64,000 nt of DNA, taken from contig JAFCMP010000015.1 in NCBI GenBank assembly GCA_017506865.1, positions 62,001 through 126,000 of the forward strand. Direction: 5' to 3'. Positions 21,641 through 32,600 of this stretch are shown here, piece by piece; the first letter of the stretch is position 1; every line of letters starts with the position of its first letter. The notes below the pieces were generated by a model, which saw nothing but the letters and a program-made list of their open reading frames with translations, was not told the DNA's origin and made no database searches. This DNA is from Tribonema minus. Lineage: Eukaryota > Sar > Xanthophyceae > Tribonematales > Tribonemataceae. The position numbers and the translations under genes are program-made.

Positions 21641-21775
21641 CTCGTGATGTCCTTGTACGTTGTGTCACTCATTGCGTGCACACGAATACTGCTGCAGGTC
21701 GAGGGTGCTACTGTTCATGGCAATGCAGTGCAGTATTACAGGTGATGCTTCAACTTTTTGTTTGTGCACCCTAAC

Positions 21776-22135
21776 CCATGAAGTTTCAGTCGAAGTGGTG
21801 CACAAGCCCCCGCACCGTTCACCGCGAGGTGTTGTTCTTGCAATCTGACACATGAAGTTTTAGTTGCAGTGGTGCACAAGCCTCGTACCTTCGTCCACCA
21901 CGAGGAGTTGTTCTTGCAATCTGACACATGAAGTTTCAGTTGCAGAGGTGCACAAGCCTCGTACCTTCGTCCACCGCGAGGTGTTGTTCTTGCACTCTGA
22001 CACATGAAGTTTCAGTCGCAGTAGCGCACAAGCCTTGCACTTTCGTCCACCGCGATGTGTTGTTCTTGCACTTCAACACATGAAGTTGCAGTTGCAGTAG
22101 TGCACAAGCCATCGCACCTTCGGTCCTCGCTTGCC
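21776..22135. repeat. 76-bp minisatellite, about 4.7 copies
   Basis: Units start CATGAAGTTTCAGT at about 21776, 21850, 21927, 22003 and 22079. Each contains GTGCACAAGCC and TTGTTCTTGCA. The first and last units are the most diverged, as expected for array edges. No gene was seen between 21640 and 22700. Frames through the array arise from the repeat. Confidence 0.88.
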
Positions 22136-22709
22136 AGGAGTTCAACGTCACGGACCGGTCAGGCTCACGGCACGCCCCGCCGGGTGCGGGTGTGGGTGGT
22201 CGCGGGCCAAGGTCGAGACTGCGCACGTTCATGAAGAACGCCTGCATGCAACGAGGCCTCGATGCCAATGGAACTGCTTGATCAACTTGAAGTTCTTGTC
22301 ACTGCACGTTGTGTCGCCCCTCGGGCACTACTGCTTGCATTGCATGCTACTGCAGAAGGCTGCTGCTGTTTGCATTGCGGGCAAACAGGCAGCAAGCACA
22401 CACGGATGTCGTTGGGAAGATAGCAGCAGCAAGCTTTGGTTGCATTCAATGCCCAATGTAAACGGTGCGAACGGTACACTGCTGATTGCATTCCGCGGGC
22501 ACACATCAAGCACCCGACATTACTGAGACACATCCTCACACATTTCATATTGAGCACCCGAACGGTACACGGTTGATTGCATCACGCGCGCGCACATCGC
22601 GCACCAGAGAATCATGCAGTGGAGAGACGACATGTACGGGGGACAACGCAGTGTGAATTGTGTCTCTGAGGCGGTGCAGCGGCGCCTGTGCCCTCTCCTG
22701 CCTGCTGCA

Positions 22710-23621
22710 TCAACGTAATCTTACGGCAGCAGGGCATGCCGCCGCCAATTCTGCTGAAGAATGGCGTAGCTTGCAAGCTGCAAAATCGGCAGCACCGCGC
22801 TGCTTCTCAGCATACAAGTGCTTGATCACACCAGTGAGCTCCGCCCTGCTCCACTTGTCCACATCGAATAGCGCATCGTCCTCCGCCTCCCCATCCCGTC
22901 CGGCGTCTAGCAGCATCTCCGGTGTGCCCACGTTGACCACAGGCCCAGGCTTCACTCGCTGCCCTCGTTTCGCCACTGGCTCCACAGGCCACTTGATGTC
23001 CTTACCAATCTTCCAGCTTCCTGGCACACAAGTCGCCACCCCTCTTAACTCAGCCGAAACTCTTGGTCTACAAAGTGTCTGTGCGCATGGCATTGCACAG
23101 CTGGACGCACAGCCAGAGGTTTGTGTTGTCAGGGATTTGACCAGCCTCAACAGCTTGAACACCGGGTGGACCAGCCATGCCATATGCTGCATCCACAACA
23201 TCGTCTGCAGTACAAGTGCTTGATGACACCAGTGAGCTCCGCCCTGCTCCACTTGTCCACATCGAATAGCGCATCGTCCTCCGCCTCCCCATCCCGTCCG
23301 GCGTCTAGCAGCATCTCCGGTGTGCGCATGGTGACCACGGGCCCAGGCTTCACTCGCTGCCCTCGTTTCGCCACTGGCTCCACAGGCCACTTCATGTCCT
23401 TACCAAACTTCCAGCTTCCTGGCACACAAGTCGCCACCCCTCTCAACTCAGCCGAAATCTTGGTCTGCAAAGTGTCTGTGCGCATGGCATTGCACAGCTG
23501 GACGCACAGCCAGAGGTTTGTATTGTCAGGGATTTGACCAGCCTCAACAGCTTGAGCACCGGGTGGACCAGCCATGCCATATGCAGGGCAGTGCTGCATC
23601 CACAACATCCTCCGCAGTATG
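22710..23621 (-). CDS. Two tandem paralogues of the 20742 family, minus strand
   Basis: On the minus strand, each of two copies encodes NTNLWLCVQLCNAMRTDTL, then SAELRGVATCVPGSWK, GQRVKPGPVV, and LFDVDKWSRAELTGVIKHLY. These match in order segments of the plus-strand gene at 20742-21466 (YWLCLQILKPVRTDTL, RAVLR, GERVRSGPRV, WSADELRSVVERL). Copy 2 (5' on this strand, 23211-23621) has the longer uninterrupted frame. Copy 1 (22813-23210) has a stop after RTDTL and then resumes in another frame, so it may be decayed or spliced. The join from TADDVVDAAYGMAGPP into copy 1 looks exon-like (a GCAG precedes it). Function unknown. Confidence 0.5.
22813..23621. repeat. Tandem duplication, units of about 398 and 411 bp
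   Basis: 22813-23210 and 23211-23621 match at well over 90 percent by eye. Each starts TACAAGTGCTTGAT and ends near GCATCCACAACATCNTC plus GCAG. The second unit carries a short extra segment (GCAGGGCAGT) before its end. The breakpoint falls at an AG that could serve as a splice acceptor on the minus or plus strand. Confidence 0.9.
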
Positions 23622-24227
23622 GTTCTCCTGCACCCTTACGAGGACCTGGATGAGCTGCTTCCGCATGACCTTGGCCATGCTGCTGCTGTTCGTGTGCTGC
23701 GGTTTGCTGCTGTTGCTGGTGTTTGCAGCTGTTGCTGCTGTGTGAGAGTGCTGCTGCCATCATTGCGTGGTACGCAAGACAGGAAGTTGGGTATCTCATC
23801 TGGCCAAAAGTTCAACAATGACTTGAGGTTTGGCATCACTGGCACTGAGGTGTGTGCCTCGCGGGACACATGTACATCAATGCATGCAAGCACCACCCAT
23901 CGCTCGTTGCCGCCTTGCCTCGAGGTCGTGCTGTTGTTGATGCGCCCGCCGCGTTCTCGTTGACTACTGCAATCACATTGCCGCCTCCGAGCACTTCACA
24001 TGCCGCTTGCATGTGCTGGGCCCACCGAATGCAGTCACAGTGGCATTCGTGTCCTTGGTCGCATGCCACCACCCTCAGAATTCCCAGTCTGAGCTGCGCA
24101 GTAAGAATTTGAGTGCCATTTCTGCTGAGCGCAAAGCCTGCTGCTGAGCACAACACTGCTGCGAGAGCAAAAAGCTATGGCACTATGAGATACGTAGCCC
24201 CGGTGGGGAGTTAGCACAGCGGCAACA

Positions 24228-24761
24228 GTGGTAGGTAGTTTATCATGTTCATTCAACTACCGGCCAGACTCCGCATACCTTGTGACCTGCACATGCCCCC
24301 CCCCACAAAGATGTGTGAGGGCTCTGCGAGACGAAGTGTACAGTGCATGCGTTCAAGCCAGCGGCAGCGACGTGTCTTTTGTGCCTGTCTGTTGCCGTGA
24401 GCGCCTCGTCGTGCCCGAGCGGCTCTCGGTGTCGCTGTTGCAATGCCATTTGGCTGCTGTTCGCGTTGTATACAACGATGCCTCGCGACGTCTTGCCAGT
24501 TCATCAAGATCCGTTCGAGCAGTCGCACATGGCGCAGCAGCACTGTTGTTTGTAGCCGCACTCTGCCCTGCCTACACACTGGTCATAGAGCATTCAGCGG
24601 AGTCAGAGGCGCCGATGTACCTCAACCGGCAACATGCAACCACTACTACAAGGCATGTGTTGGGTGTCGTCGGCTTGTTGAACACGAAGCGGGAGACCCT
24701 GCTTTGCGTGTTGCTTCCTTTGTGCTTGATACGCACGCCATCGAGGCTTTGCAGGCAGTGA
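24228..24761 (+). CDS. Hypothetical ORF, about 177 codons, start uncertain
   Basis: This open frame contains the 24340-24500 copy of the dispersed repeat. Its protein reads SFVPVCCRERLVVPERLSVS, then ASSSRSVRAVAHGAAALLFV with a hydrophobic stretch, then HSAESEAPMYLNRQHATTTT. The related copy at 21.5 kb cannot be read in one frame, so this one may be the better preserved member. No ATG start is obvious and no family was recognised. The rest of 23622-25130 shows nothing I can support. Confidence 0.25.
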   Translation: MVGSLSCSFNYRPDSAYLVTCTCPPPQRCVRALRDEVYSACVQASGSDVSFVPVCCRERLVVPERLSVSLLQCHLAAVRVVYNDASRRLASSSRSVRAVAHGAAALLFVAALCPAYTLVIEHSAESEAPMYLNRQHATTTTRHVLGVVGLLNTKRETLLCVLLPLCLIRTPSRLCRQ

Positions 24762-25130
24762 GAATGTGTACAGCGAGAAGAGCATTTGTGTGCACTGTCA
24801 TCTCCCTGCTGCAAGGGAATGCGTAGTCAAAGGGATAACATTTGCCCCACAGCAGCTCAGCGCCATGGGTAGCGCATGGAATCCAAGCGCAACGCATGCG
24901 CAGCAAGAAATTTACAGAATATTCTTCAGTGATGGCCCCACACCTCTTGCATGAGACACACTTTGGGGCAGAAGCGAGCAGCAGCAGTTAGTGCAATCAG
25001 GGGTGCCACAAGCAGCAGCGCATTCTGCAGCGCCACAGGCAGGCAGCGTAGCGAGCAGAGGGACACACAGAAGCCGCTGGTTCAGTGCATCTCCTGCATT
25101 TAAGCTCTCTGGCACAGAGGGGCACAGGAG

Positions 25131-26885
25131 GTGCAGCGGCTGCAGCAGGAGGCGTTGCGCACCAGGCAAGCTATGCAATCAAGGCTTCTCCGCAGCCAGC
25201 GGCAGCAGCACTCTCAACTCGCTACAGCACCACTCTCAAAAAAAAAAAATGCTCAGCCCGGCGCGCCTGCTCAGCAGACGGCGCTCAGCGACTGTACTGC
25301 TCGGCCTGGCGCTCCTACTGCTCAGCAAACTTCATCTGGTGACGCTACTGCTAGCGACGCGCCACCGACAGCAGACTACCGCCTCAACAGCAACCGTTGC
25401 GGCATCCTCTTCCGCGTCAACGTTGACGTGTCGCCAGTCTACAGCAACGACCGGGAGCGCCTCACCCTTTTCGTACCGCAGCCTTTGGTGTCTGCAGTGC
25501 TTATGGCTTGCCACGACGACCACGTGTCTGGTGGCCACATGGGCGCTGAAATCACTTTGCGCCGCGTGCGCGCCAAGTACTACTGGCCTACGCAGCGCGC
25601 CGACGTGCTTCACTGGTGCGACACATGCGTTACCTGCCAGCATACCAAGACCCCGCATCGCAAGGCGCAGCTACCGCCCGGCACCATGCGCACCACGCTG
25701 GAGCCACGCCAACGTTTACACGCAGACCTCATGGGCCCGTTTCAACCGTCGGCGGACGGCAACCTATACGTGTGCGCCCTGGTTGACCCTGCAACCCGCT
25801 TTCGCATCAACGTGGGGATCCCAGGCAAGACCCCGCGCTTTGTCGCTCAGCAGATAGTCGACCATTGGGTGACATACTTCGGCGTGCCACGCTACCTGCA
25901 CTCTGACCAAGGCACCGAGTTTATCAGCGACGTCATTCGCGAATTGTGTGATCTGCTCGGCATAGATCAAACTACAACTACGCCATACCGCCCCCAAGTC
26001 AACTCCATCGTCGAGCGCGGCAACGACGTCGTCAACAACATGATGCGAGTGCACGCTGTGCGCCGTCCTCAGCATTGGGATCGCCTTCTTTTTGCGCACT
26101 CGCTAGCGGCCAACACTGCTTACTGCCGCTCAGTGTTTCAGTCGTCCTTCTTCCTGCACATGGGCTACCATCCGCGTCTGCCCATAGACATTATCTTAGG
26201 CGAGCCCGCGCCGCATGCGGCCAGCGACCACCACCGTGAGATGCAGTCTACTTTGCAGGAGGCATACGAGCTTCTGCACCGCAACAGCGAGGCGCTGCGC
26301 CGCCGACTTGACGCCGACATCGCCGCTTTCGACATACCCACTTACGCGGTTGGCGATCAAGTATGGGTGGCAGCAGCGCCGGACCCAAAAATTGCCGCCG
26401 CGCCCAAGCTTCAGTCCGACTGGGCTGGTCCGTTTGAAGTCCTGCGCGTCGTCAACCCCGTCTGCGTCGAAGTACGCATGCGCGCCAACGCCACCAAGGG
26501 CACTCGCTTTCACATTGCGCATGTGCGCCCTTACGTCTCCGACACGCGCCCGGCGCCACTGGCTGACACGGACTTCATCTACATGGGCCGCCCGCTGCTC
26601 ACTATACACTCGCAGCGCTCCACTAGCCGCCCCGACGGCTCCGACATCGACACCGGCACCGTTGATCCCACGACGGCCATTAAAGCCATCACCGCGCGCA
26701 AACCGGGGCGCGGCCGCGCCTCCAACCTCAACCAAGTTCACCAAGTGCGTTACTTTGGTGAGCTAGATGGCAGCGACTGGCTTGGCCGCCGTGTGCTCAT
26801 CAATCGCGGCCTGCACGACATGGTTGCCTCATTTGACAGCCGCTTTGCGCTGCCGGACGCGGTCGACATCAACACCGACGTTTAA
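25131..26885 (+). mobile_element. Ty3/gypsy-type LTR element fossil: integrase part of pol
   Basis: The open stretch carries an HHCC integrase zinc finger (HDDHVSGGHMGAEITLRRV ... CDTCVTC), then the rve catalytic core with its acidic residues in the expected contexts (LHADLMGPF, HSDQGTEF, SIVERGND), then a C-terminal DNA-binding region (VGDQVWVAAAPD, FHIAHVRPYV). A purine-rich run follows the stop at about 26890, where a 3' LTR would begin in an intact element. No LTR pair, gag, protease or reverse transcriptase was seen in the window, so it is an incomplete remnant. Age cannot be set without LTRs. It is listed as a fossil only. Confidence 0.85.
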
Positions 26886-27724
26886 GCCAGGGGGGCAGCG
26901 GCTCAAGATCTTCAGGCGCCGCACTCAAGAGCCCGCTAAGTACCTGCGTTTGCTACGCTTAGCATGTACATGCTGCTCTTTGAGTTCCTAGTACAAATGT
27001 GGCCGCGTGCCACTCTTTGCACCTCCTACTGCCTGTATGTGCCTCTTCTACAGCTGTATTGATGGGCGTACCACTAAGTTTGCACAGCTGATAATACCGG
27101 GCTACATTGTGTGTTGCATCTCATGCCGACAGCCGAGTTGCATCAAGGAAGGTATATGGAAATGTGCCCATTTATCCCGCCTTGAATTCAGATACTTGGC
27201 TCTACTTGTCGCATGATGTTTGTTACGCAACTATTCATCACATTTGGGCGACAAAGCATCCAAATGTGCTGGTGTGTATCAACCCTTGCATCACGCGAAG
27301 CCCGAAGACCTCATGTGTGTGTGGGTGTGCAACTGCCCTGTTTTCACCAAGGGCCTAGCTACCCCCACTTACGTGCCAGTTACAGCCAAGTTGTGACCAG
27401 CAGCTTGCTCAGCCTCTCTGATTGGCTGTTCTTCAACCACTGAGAGCCCATGCTTTGCCAGCAGCTTTGCTAGCAGCAGCAACCTCGGTGGACAGCTCAC
27501 AGTTACACTGCTTGTAACAGCGCTCATGTTTTTCTCTCAAACTTCACTCTCTCTGCACCTCCCAGCCAGGCAAGCTGTAGCTCTTTTGCTTTCTGCTCTA
27601 CCTGTCTGCCTGCTAAGAGGGTCAACTGTGGGCTATCTCATTGTTCTTGCTACAGCAGCAGCCTCGACACCCATTGCGTGGTGGTGAGGCTGCTGGTCTG
27701 GGTGTTCAATTAAGGTAAATCCCA
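26886..27724. other. No gene assigned
   Basis: Follows the integrase fossil. Composition is moderate in GC and no splice-consistent exons or conserved motifs were seen. It may include decayed 3' element sequence, but no terminal repeat was found in the window. Confidence 0.4.
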
Positions 27725-28345
27725 TCACTACTGATTCTCTTTTTGAATCGATTTCAAACAATAAAGTGCAAACCAACAAAAACCGAACGAGCGTCGTACC
27801 TGCGCCATTTTGGGTCAGCCTCTTTGGAAAAGTAATATCAGAGCCGGCCTTAAGAAGTTCAAGTATACACTTCAAGTTAAGTGAAACACAAACAGTCAAG
27901 GACAAGACAGCCGCATGTGGGCCAACCTTCAGCCCACACAAGAGTGTGCAATGCAGGCCTAAGCTGTGTAGAACTTGTATATAAGTTTGAGAATATCCAA
28001 AAGTATGTTAATATGGTACACTGTACAGGGAAGCAAAGTGCAGGTATCATTATAGACCAACTTATTGACTCAGTACACAACCACATAATGAGGCAGCCTG
28101 TAGGTAACTTTCAGGGCTCTGGACTTTCTGCAATGGATTCATTAATCACCTACTGATTCTACTTTTGAATCGATTCCAAACAATAAAGTGCAAACCAACA
28201 AGAACCGAACGAGCGTCGTACCTGCGCTATTTTGGGTCAGCCTCTTTGGAAAAGTAATATCAGCCGGCCTTTAGAAGTTCAAGTATAAACTTGAAGTTAA
28301 GTGAAACACAGTCAAGGACAGGACAGCAGCAGCATGTAGGCCACA
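27725..28345. repeat. Direct repeat pair, about 195 bp each
   Basis: 27725-27918 and 28150-28345 match at roughly 90 percent, from ACTGATTCT through TTTTGGGTCAGCCTC to the CATGTGGGCC/CATGTAGGCC region. On the minus strand the better copy reads ILELLKAGSDITFPKRLTQN and ends at a possible GTACGA donor. The other copy loses the frame. The arrangement resembles the exon-edge duplications seen elsewhere in the window. 28350-29650 holds no assignable gene. Confidence 0.75.
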
Positions 28346-29654
28346 TAAATGGTTTTTTTCTCCTCTGTAACGTAGGCGCCAAACAGCAGCAGACACACCA
28401 CTCACAACATAGACAAACGAGGGCACCGCAGTGCCGAGTAGAGCGCAACGCAGCAGGGGCAGCAGCAGCAGAGGCAATACGGCACAGCAGCTTCAACGCA
28501 CCCGCAGGCAGCGGCTGACCGAGCCACCCAGCCACCGCGGCGCGTCAGTAGCCATCAGTGCGCAATTGACCCGGATCTGGTCAGCGCCTGGCCCATCAGC
28601 TTGGCAGCTAGCAGCAGCAGCAGTGGCAGCAATAGCAACAGCAGTAGCGCTTGCAGCAGCAGTTGAGCCGACAGCCACCAATGTGGCTTCGAGCTGGACC
28701 TCAGTAGCAGCAGCGCTAGACATAGGTTTAGTGTGTACTGGTCTTACTTATTTTGACTCCTGCTCCAGCTCCTGGTGCAGAGACCGTAGTCAGAATGTAT
28801 TGGGTAACCACCTTGCAGTCTTGTGCTCCAGAGCTCGTTGTTTCGCAGCTGAGACATAAACAGCTGCCATAAGAGTAGGAATCCTTACCTTTGATGTTCC
28901 AGCGTGAAGGGGTCTGAAATGATCAGTTAATTCTTCACGGGCGGTTCTCATGCACTGTTACATGATCTCCATGCAATCTGTTGTGATCCGCATAGCGACA
29001 GAACGTAAATGAACTGACATATCCGAAGCCCGAAGTCAGTAGATCAGGAAATACGTATATCAACCCGTGTCATTAGTACAGCAGCGCAGCACAGCAGGCA
29101 TAGCGCATTCAATATGATTGAAAAGCGGCAGTAGCAGCGATAGGAGCAGGGCAGCACCTTTCAACATGTGCCGCAGCAAGCAATGGCATTGTCATCCAGC
29201 TAGCACCAGCGCAGCAACAGCCACGCCAAAACTCCAGCACATATTGGAGTTGCGTCCACGCCATGTAGCGTGTCTGACAGAGTCTGACTCTGATAAATGA
29301 GCACCAGCCGATTTCATGGTACTGCTGAACTCATTTGCCTTGTTGGTGCAGGGTTGAGGCATGCATATGAACGCTTAAGCCTAGTACGAGTGTTGTATGG
29401 AAGGTGAGGCAACTGAGTTGTATGGAGGTGTGGGGCAATCCAGGCAGCCATGACGACGGCATTGGCACGGGCAACCAGAGGCAAATTTTTCAGTACTTGA
29501 TAAAATGCATTTTGTGGGTTTTCCTTGACTCACATATGCAACATGTTTTCCTTCGTGCCAACCCACGACGGTTTGCGCTCCTTCGCATGAACTACGCATT
29601 TGTCAATGGCAGAGCCTGAGGGTGGAGAGCTTTGGTGTGCGTTGCAGAATATCA

Positions 29655-32600
29655 TCACCAATGGTATGGGACTCCATCAGGATAGGGCTTGTCTCCAAAA
29701 TCGGCTAGGTCCTGCAGACATGCCACATCATTCTCGTTTGCACGCATGATCGAGATCTGCTTCCAAAGCAGTTGCTCGCGTGTGAGCCTAGCATCTGCTG
29801 CAGCTGGTTGGCCATCCAATCTGGGCTTAACGCGACGAGGTTCCTCCAGCTGCTGTGGCAAGCTACTGCCTGGGGCATCGACGCGCAGAACTGTAGTAAG
29901 CGCAGCTACATCTAGTCCACGAACAAGCCCACCCATGAACCTCCACACTTCTGCCATAGATGGAAGAACCATGTACATGATGCGCAGGCCAGAGCCATCG
30001 CCGGGTAACGCAAAGAACGCCACTCCACCAGTGTTCAGGTCTGTTACCATTTGGCAGAACGGGTAGTTGGATTCGGCTTGCCACAGAATAAACTCTGTTT
30101 CTGCCTGGCGGATGCCCTGTGCGCAGCAACCAAACCACACACGAGCGGTAACAAATACATGGTCACATAATAACACCATGGGTGCACCAATAATCTGTGC
30201 GACCTGGACATGTAGGCCACCTGCTTTCTGGCAACGGCAACCCAACAATTACTGTGTTTGGTCGTCAACAGCTCACGTTGTACAGCACAGACTGGCATGC
30301 AATGAGTGCAATGCGACGTGGTTCCTGTTCCAGTACTTGTCAGCGCAGTCTTCTACTCTCCTTGTTACATCTCAACATGAGCAGTGCGATGCAGCCTAAG
30401 TGATGGCAAAGGTTCATCGAGTCAACAATCAGGCTGCGACAGGCAGGCAGGCACGACAAGTGCAAATTACATTGAATTAGAGCTCTGCTTCTGCTGCTGT
30501 GGCACGTCTCTTGATTTGCGTTATGGCTGGCTGTTCACTAGTGCTTGCGGCAGGTCAATACGTCACGCCATCTGCGACAGCCACAGGCATCATATGTCGC
30601 AGCAGTGGTTAAATGCGTCGGGAAGTGATGGCCAACCTATCCACATGGCAAGCCCAGGTTAGTTGGCGGCCGATGCGAAATAATGGCCGTCAGGCTTCCA
30701 AATGGTCTGTAGTCAACGTGGCAAACCGCAGGCGTTGCCGGCTGGGCCTTTTGTACTACAAGGCGGGACACGCCGCAACAGCAACGTATTCCGCAGCGGT
30801 TGAGCTAAGGGAATTGAAGATTTTAAGGTGGCAAGGCAGGAACTGTGCTGCTTGCTGACATTTTCAGAAGCCGCAGGTAGAAGCCTTCATTGACAACATA
30901 TGCAGCCTGAAGGTATGCAACGTTTAATTTACAAAGTTCGTGGCCACCACATCCCGTGTGTGTCCCTGATGTCTGCTTATCTCCGCGAGTCATCAAAGAA
31001 TGCAGCTGTGGGCACTGGTTACCAACTCTGCATCATACTCTACACCAGCGCACTGCCAACATATGGAATGACGACAAGCGTGGTGCATGCCCAATTGTTG
31101 ATGCAACAGCTGAGAGGGTGTACCTGCCATGTAAGCCGCTTTTTCAGCTCCACACCCAAGATAGCTCCATTCTGTGGAGTGCCGTAGAAGTCCCTCACAA
31201 TCAGCAGCTCATCATTTCTGGTGCTGACAGGGAAGAGAACGCCATTGATGTGCTTCTTGAGAGTGATGTTCCGTGCGTCAATCCACACCAAATCTCGCGG
31301 AAGCTGATGCTGCCCCAGCTCACGCCAAAGCCCTTTCTTGATCTCCTCCGAGTACTGTGGACGTAGCGCAGGCTCTATTCCCCCATCCCTGTACATCACC
31401 GTACACAAACATCGTACGCAAACATCGCATGCAAATAGCAACTGTTAGCACGCAGAGGTGTCCAGTAATTGCGAGCACAGCCAGGAGGTGAAAAGTTCAA
31501 GGTGTGATGCGAGGCAGTTGTGGTAGGAAGAGAGCTGCAGCGGCTGCTGTGATCCGCTTCCAGGACCCCAATGCTCAACCTGCCCTTTCAAATGTTTGTG
31601 CTCAGGTGTACTGTCTGTGATGACTGTATCATCGTGACTTGAATGTTCTGCTACTACTACATAATGGCATATGGCCATGTTGAATTGTGCACCAAATGTA
31701 TCCATGACGATGTACATGTCTATGTATTCGTATGGTCAGGTTGAATTATGTACAGTATGTGTCCATGACAATGTACAAGGTCATACATGTCTATATTTTG
31801 TACAGGAGCACAGGTCAGGCTCCTTCTATCGACGCTACTGCTTAATGAACACAAGAGTGGCTGCCCTGACCTTTGCCTCCCAGATACTTGTGCATGAGCT
31901 ACTCCTCGAAGTGCCTGACTTCCTCGTTTCAACACTTGAGCTTGATGCAAACCACTGTTCAACGTACAGAAGGTTCTCGCATTGAAACATGTTTTATGCA
32001 TTGCATAGAGCGCGCATTGTACTGTTCTAGGCAATTCTGGCGTCAGCTTCATCATGAACGAATTCCGCTGCCACAACCTGCCTGAGATTATGCTTCCTCA
32101 CCAACGCGGCATCACCTTGATGCTCACCTCTCGTCTACAACCCTTCATGTACCACAAATTGCAGGGCACACTCATGCTGTAGCGCTGACTGCAAGAGAAA
32201 TATTGAAAACATACAACCTTTTTGAGCCGGATGGATGCCTTGTACAAGCACACAAGTATGGAAAAGTTTCTGAACACTGTTGTAGCAAAGCCACGAAGTT
32301 GCAATGTGGTGCACACCTGGCCTTCAACCACAAATGCAGGTTCGTGTGCACATTCAACGCTTAAATGCTGCTCACCAGTCAAAAAATTCATCTGTCTCTG
32401 ATGGCTGTGGACCCAGCAGCTGGACGAGGAGGTCGCTGGTTCCGTAGACAGGCGTCAATTGGCCGTTGAGAGCAGCGCGCAAAACACTCAGCTTGTCTGC
32501 AGGCATCTTGGATGCCGGCACGGTCGCGCTGAGATGCTCGTTGACTGCTTGCGCTATAGGCCTCAACAGCTCTGTAACTGCCCGCACAAAAGGCTCAACT

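Noticed and set aside
27725-28345. The direct repeat pair as LTRs of a small element
   Set aside because: No TG...CA ends, no target duplication and no internal element features. The exon-copy explanation fits better.
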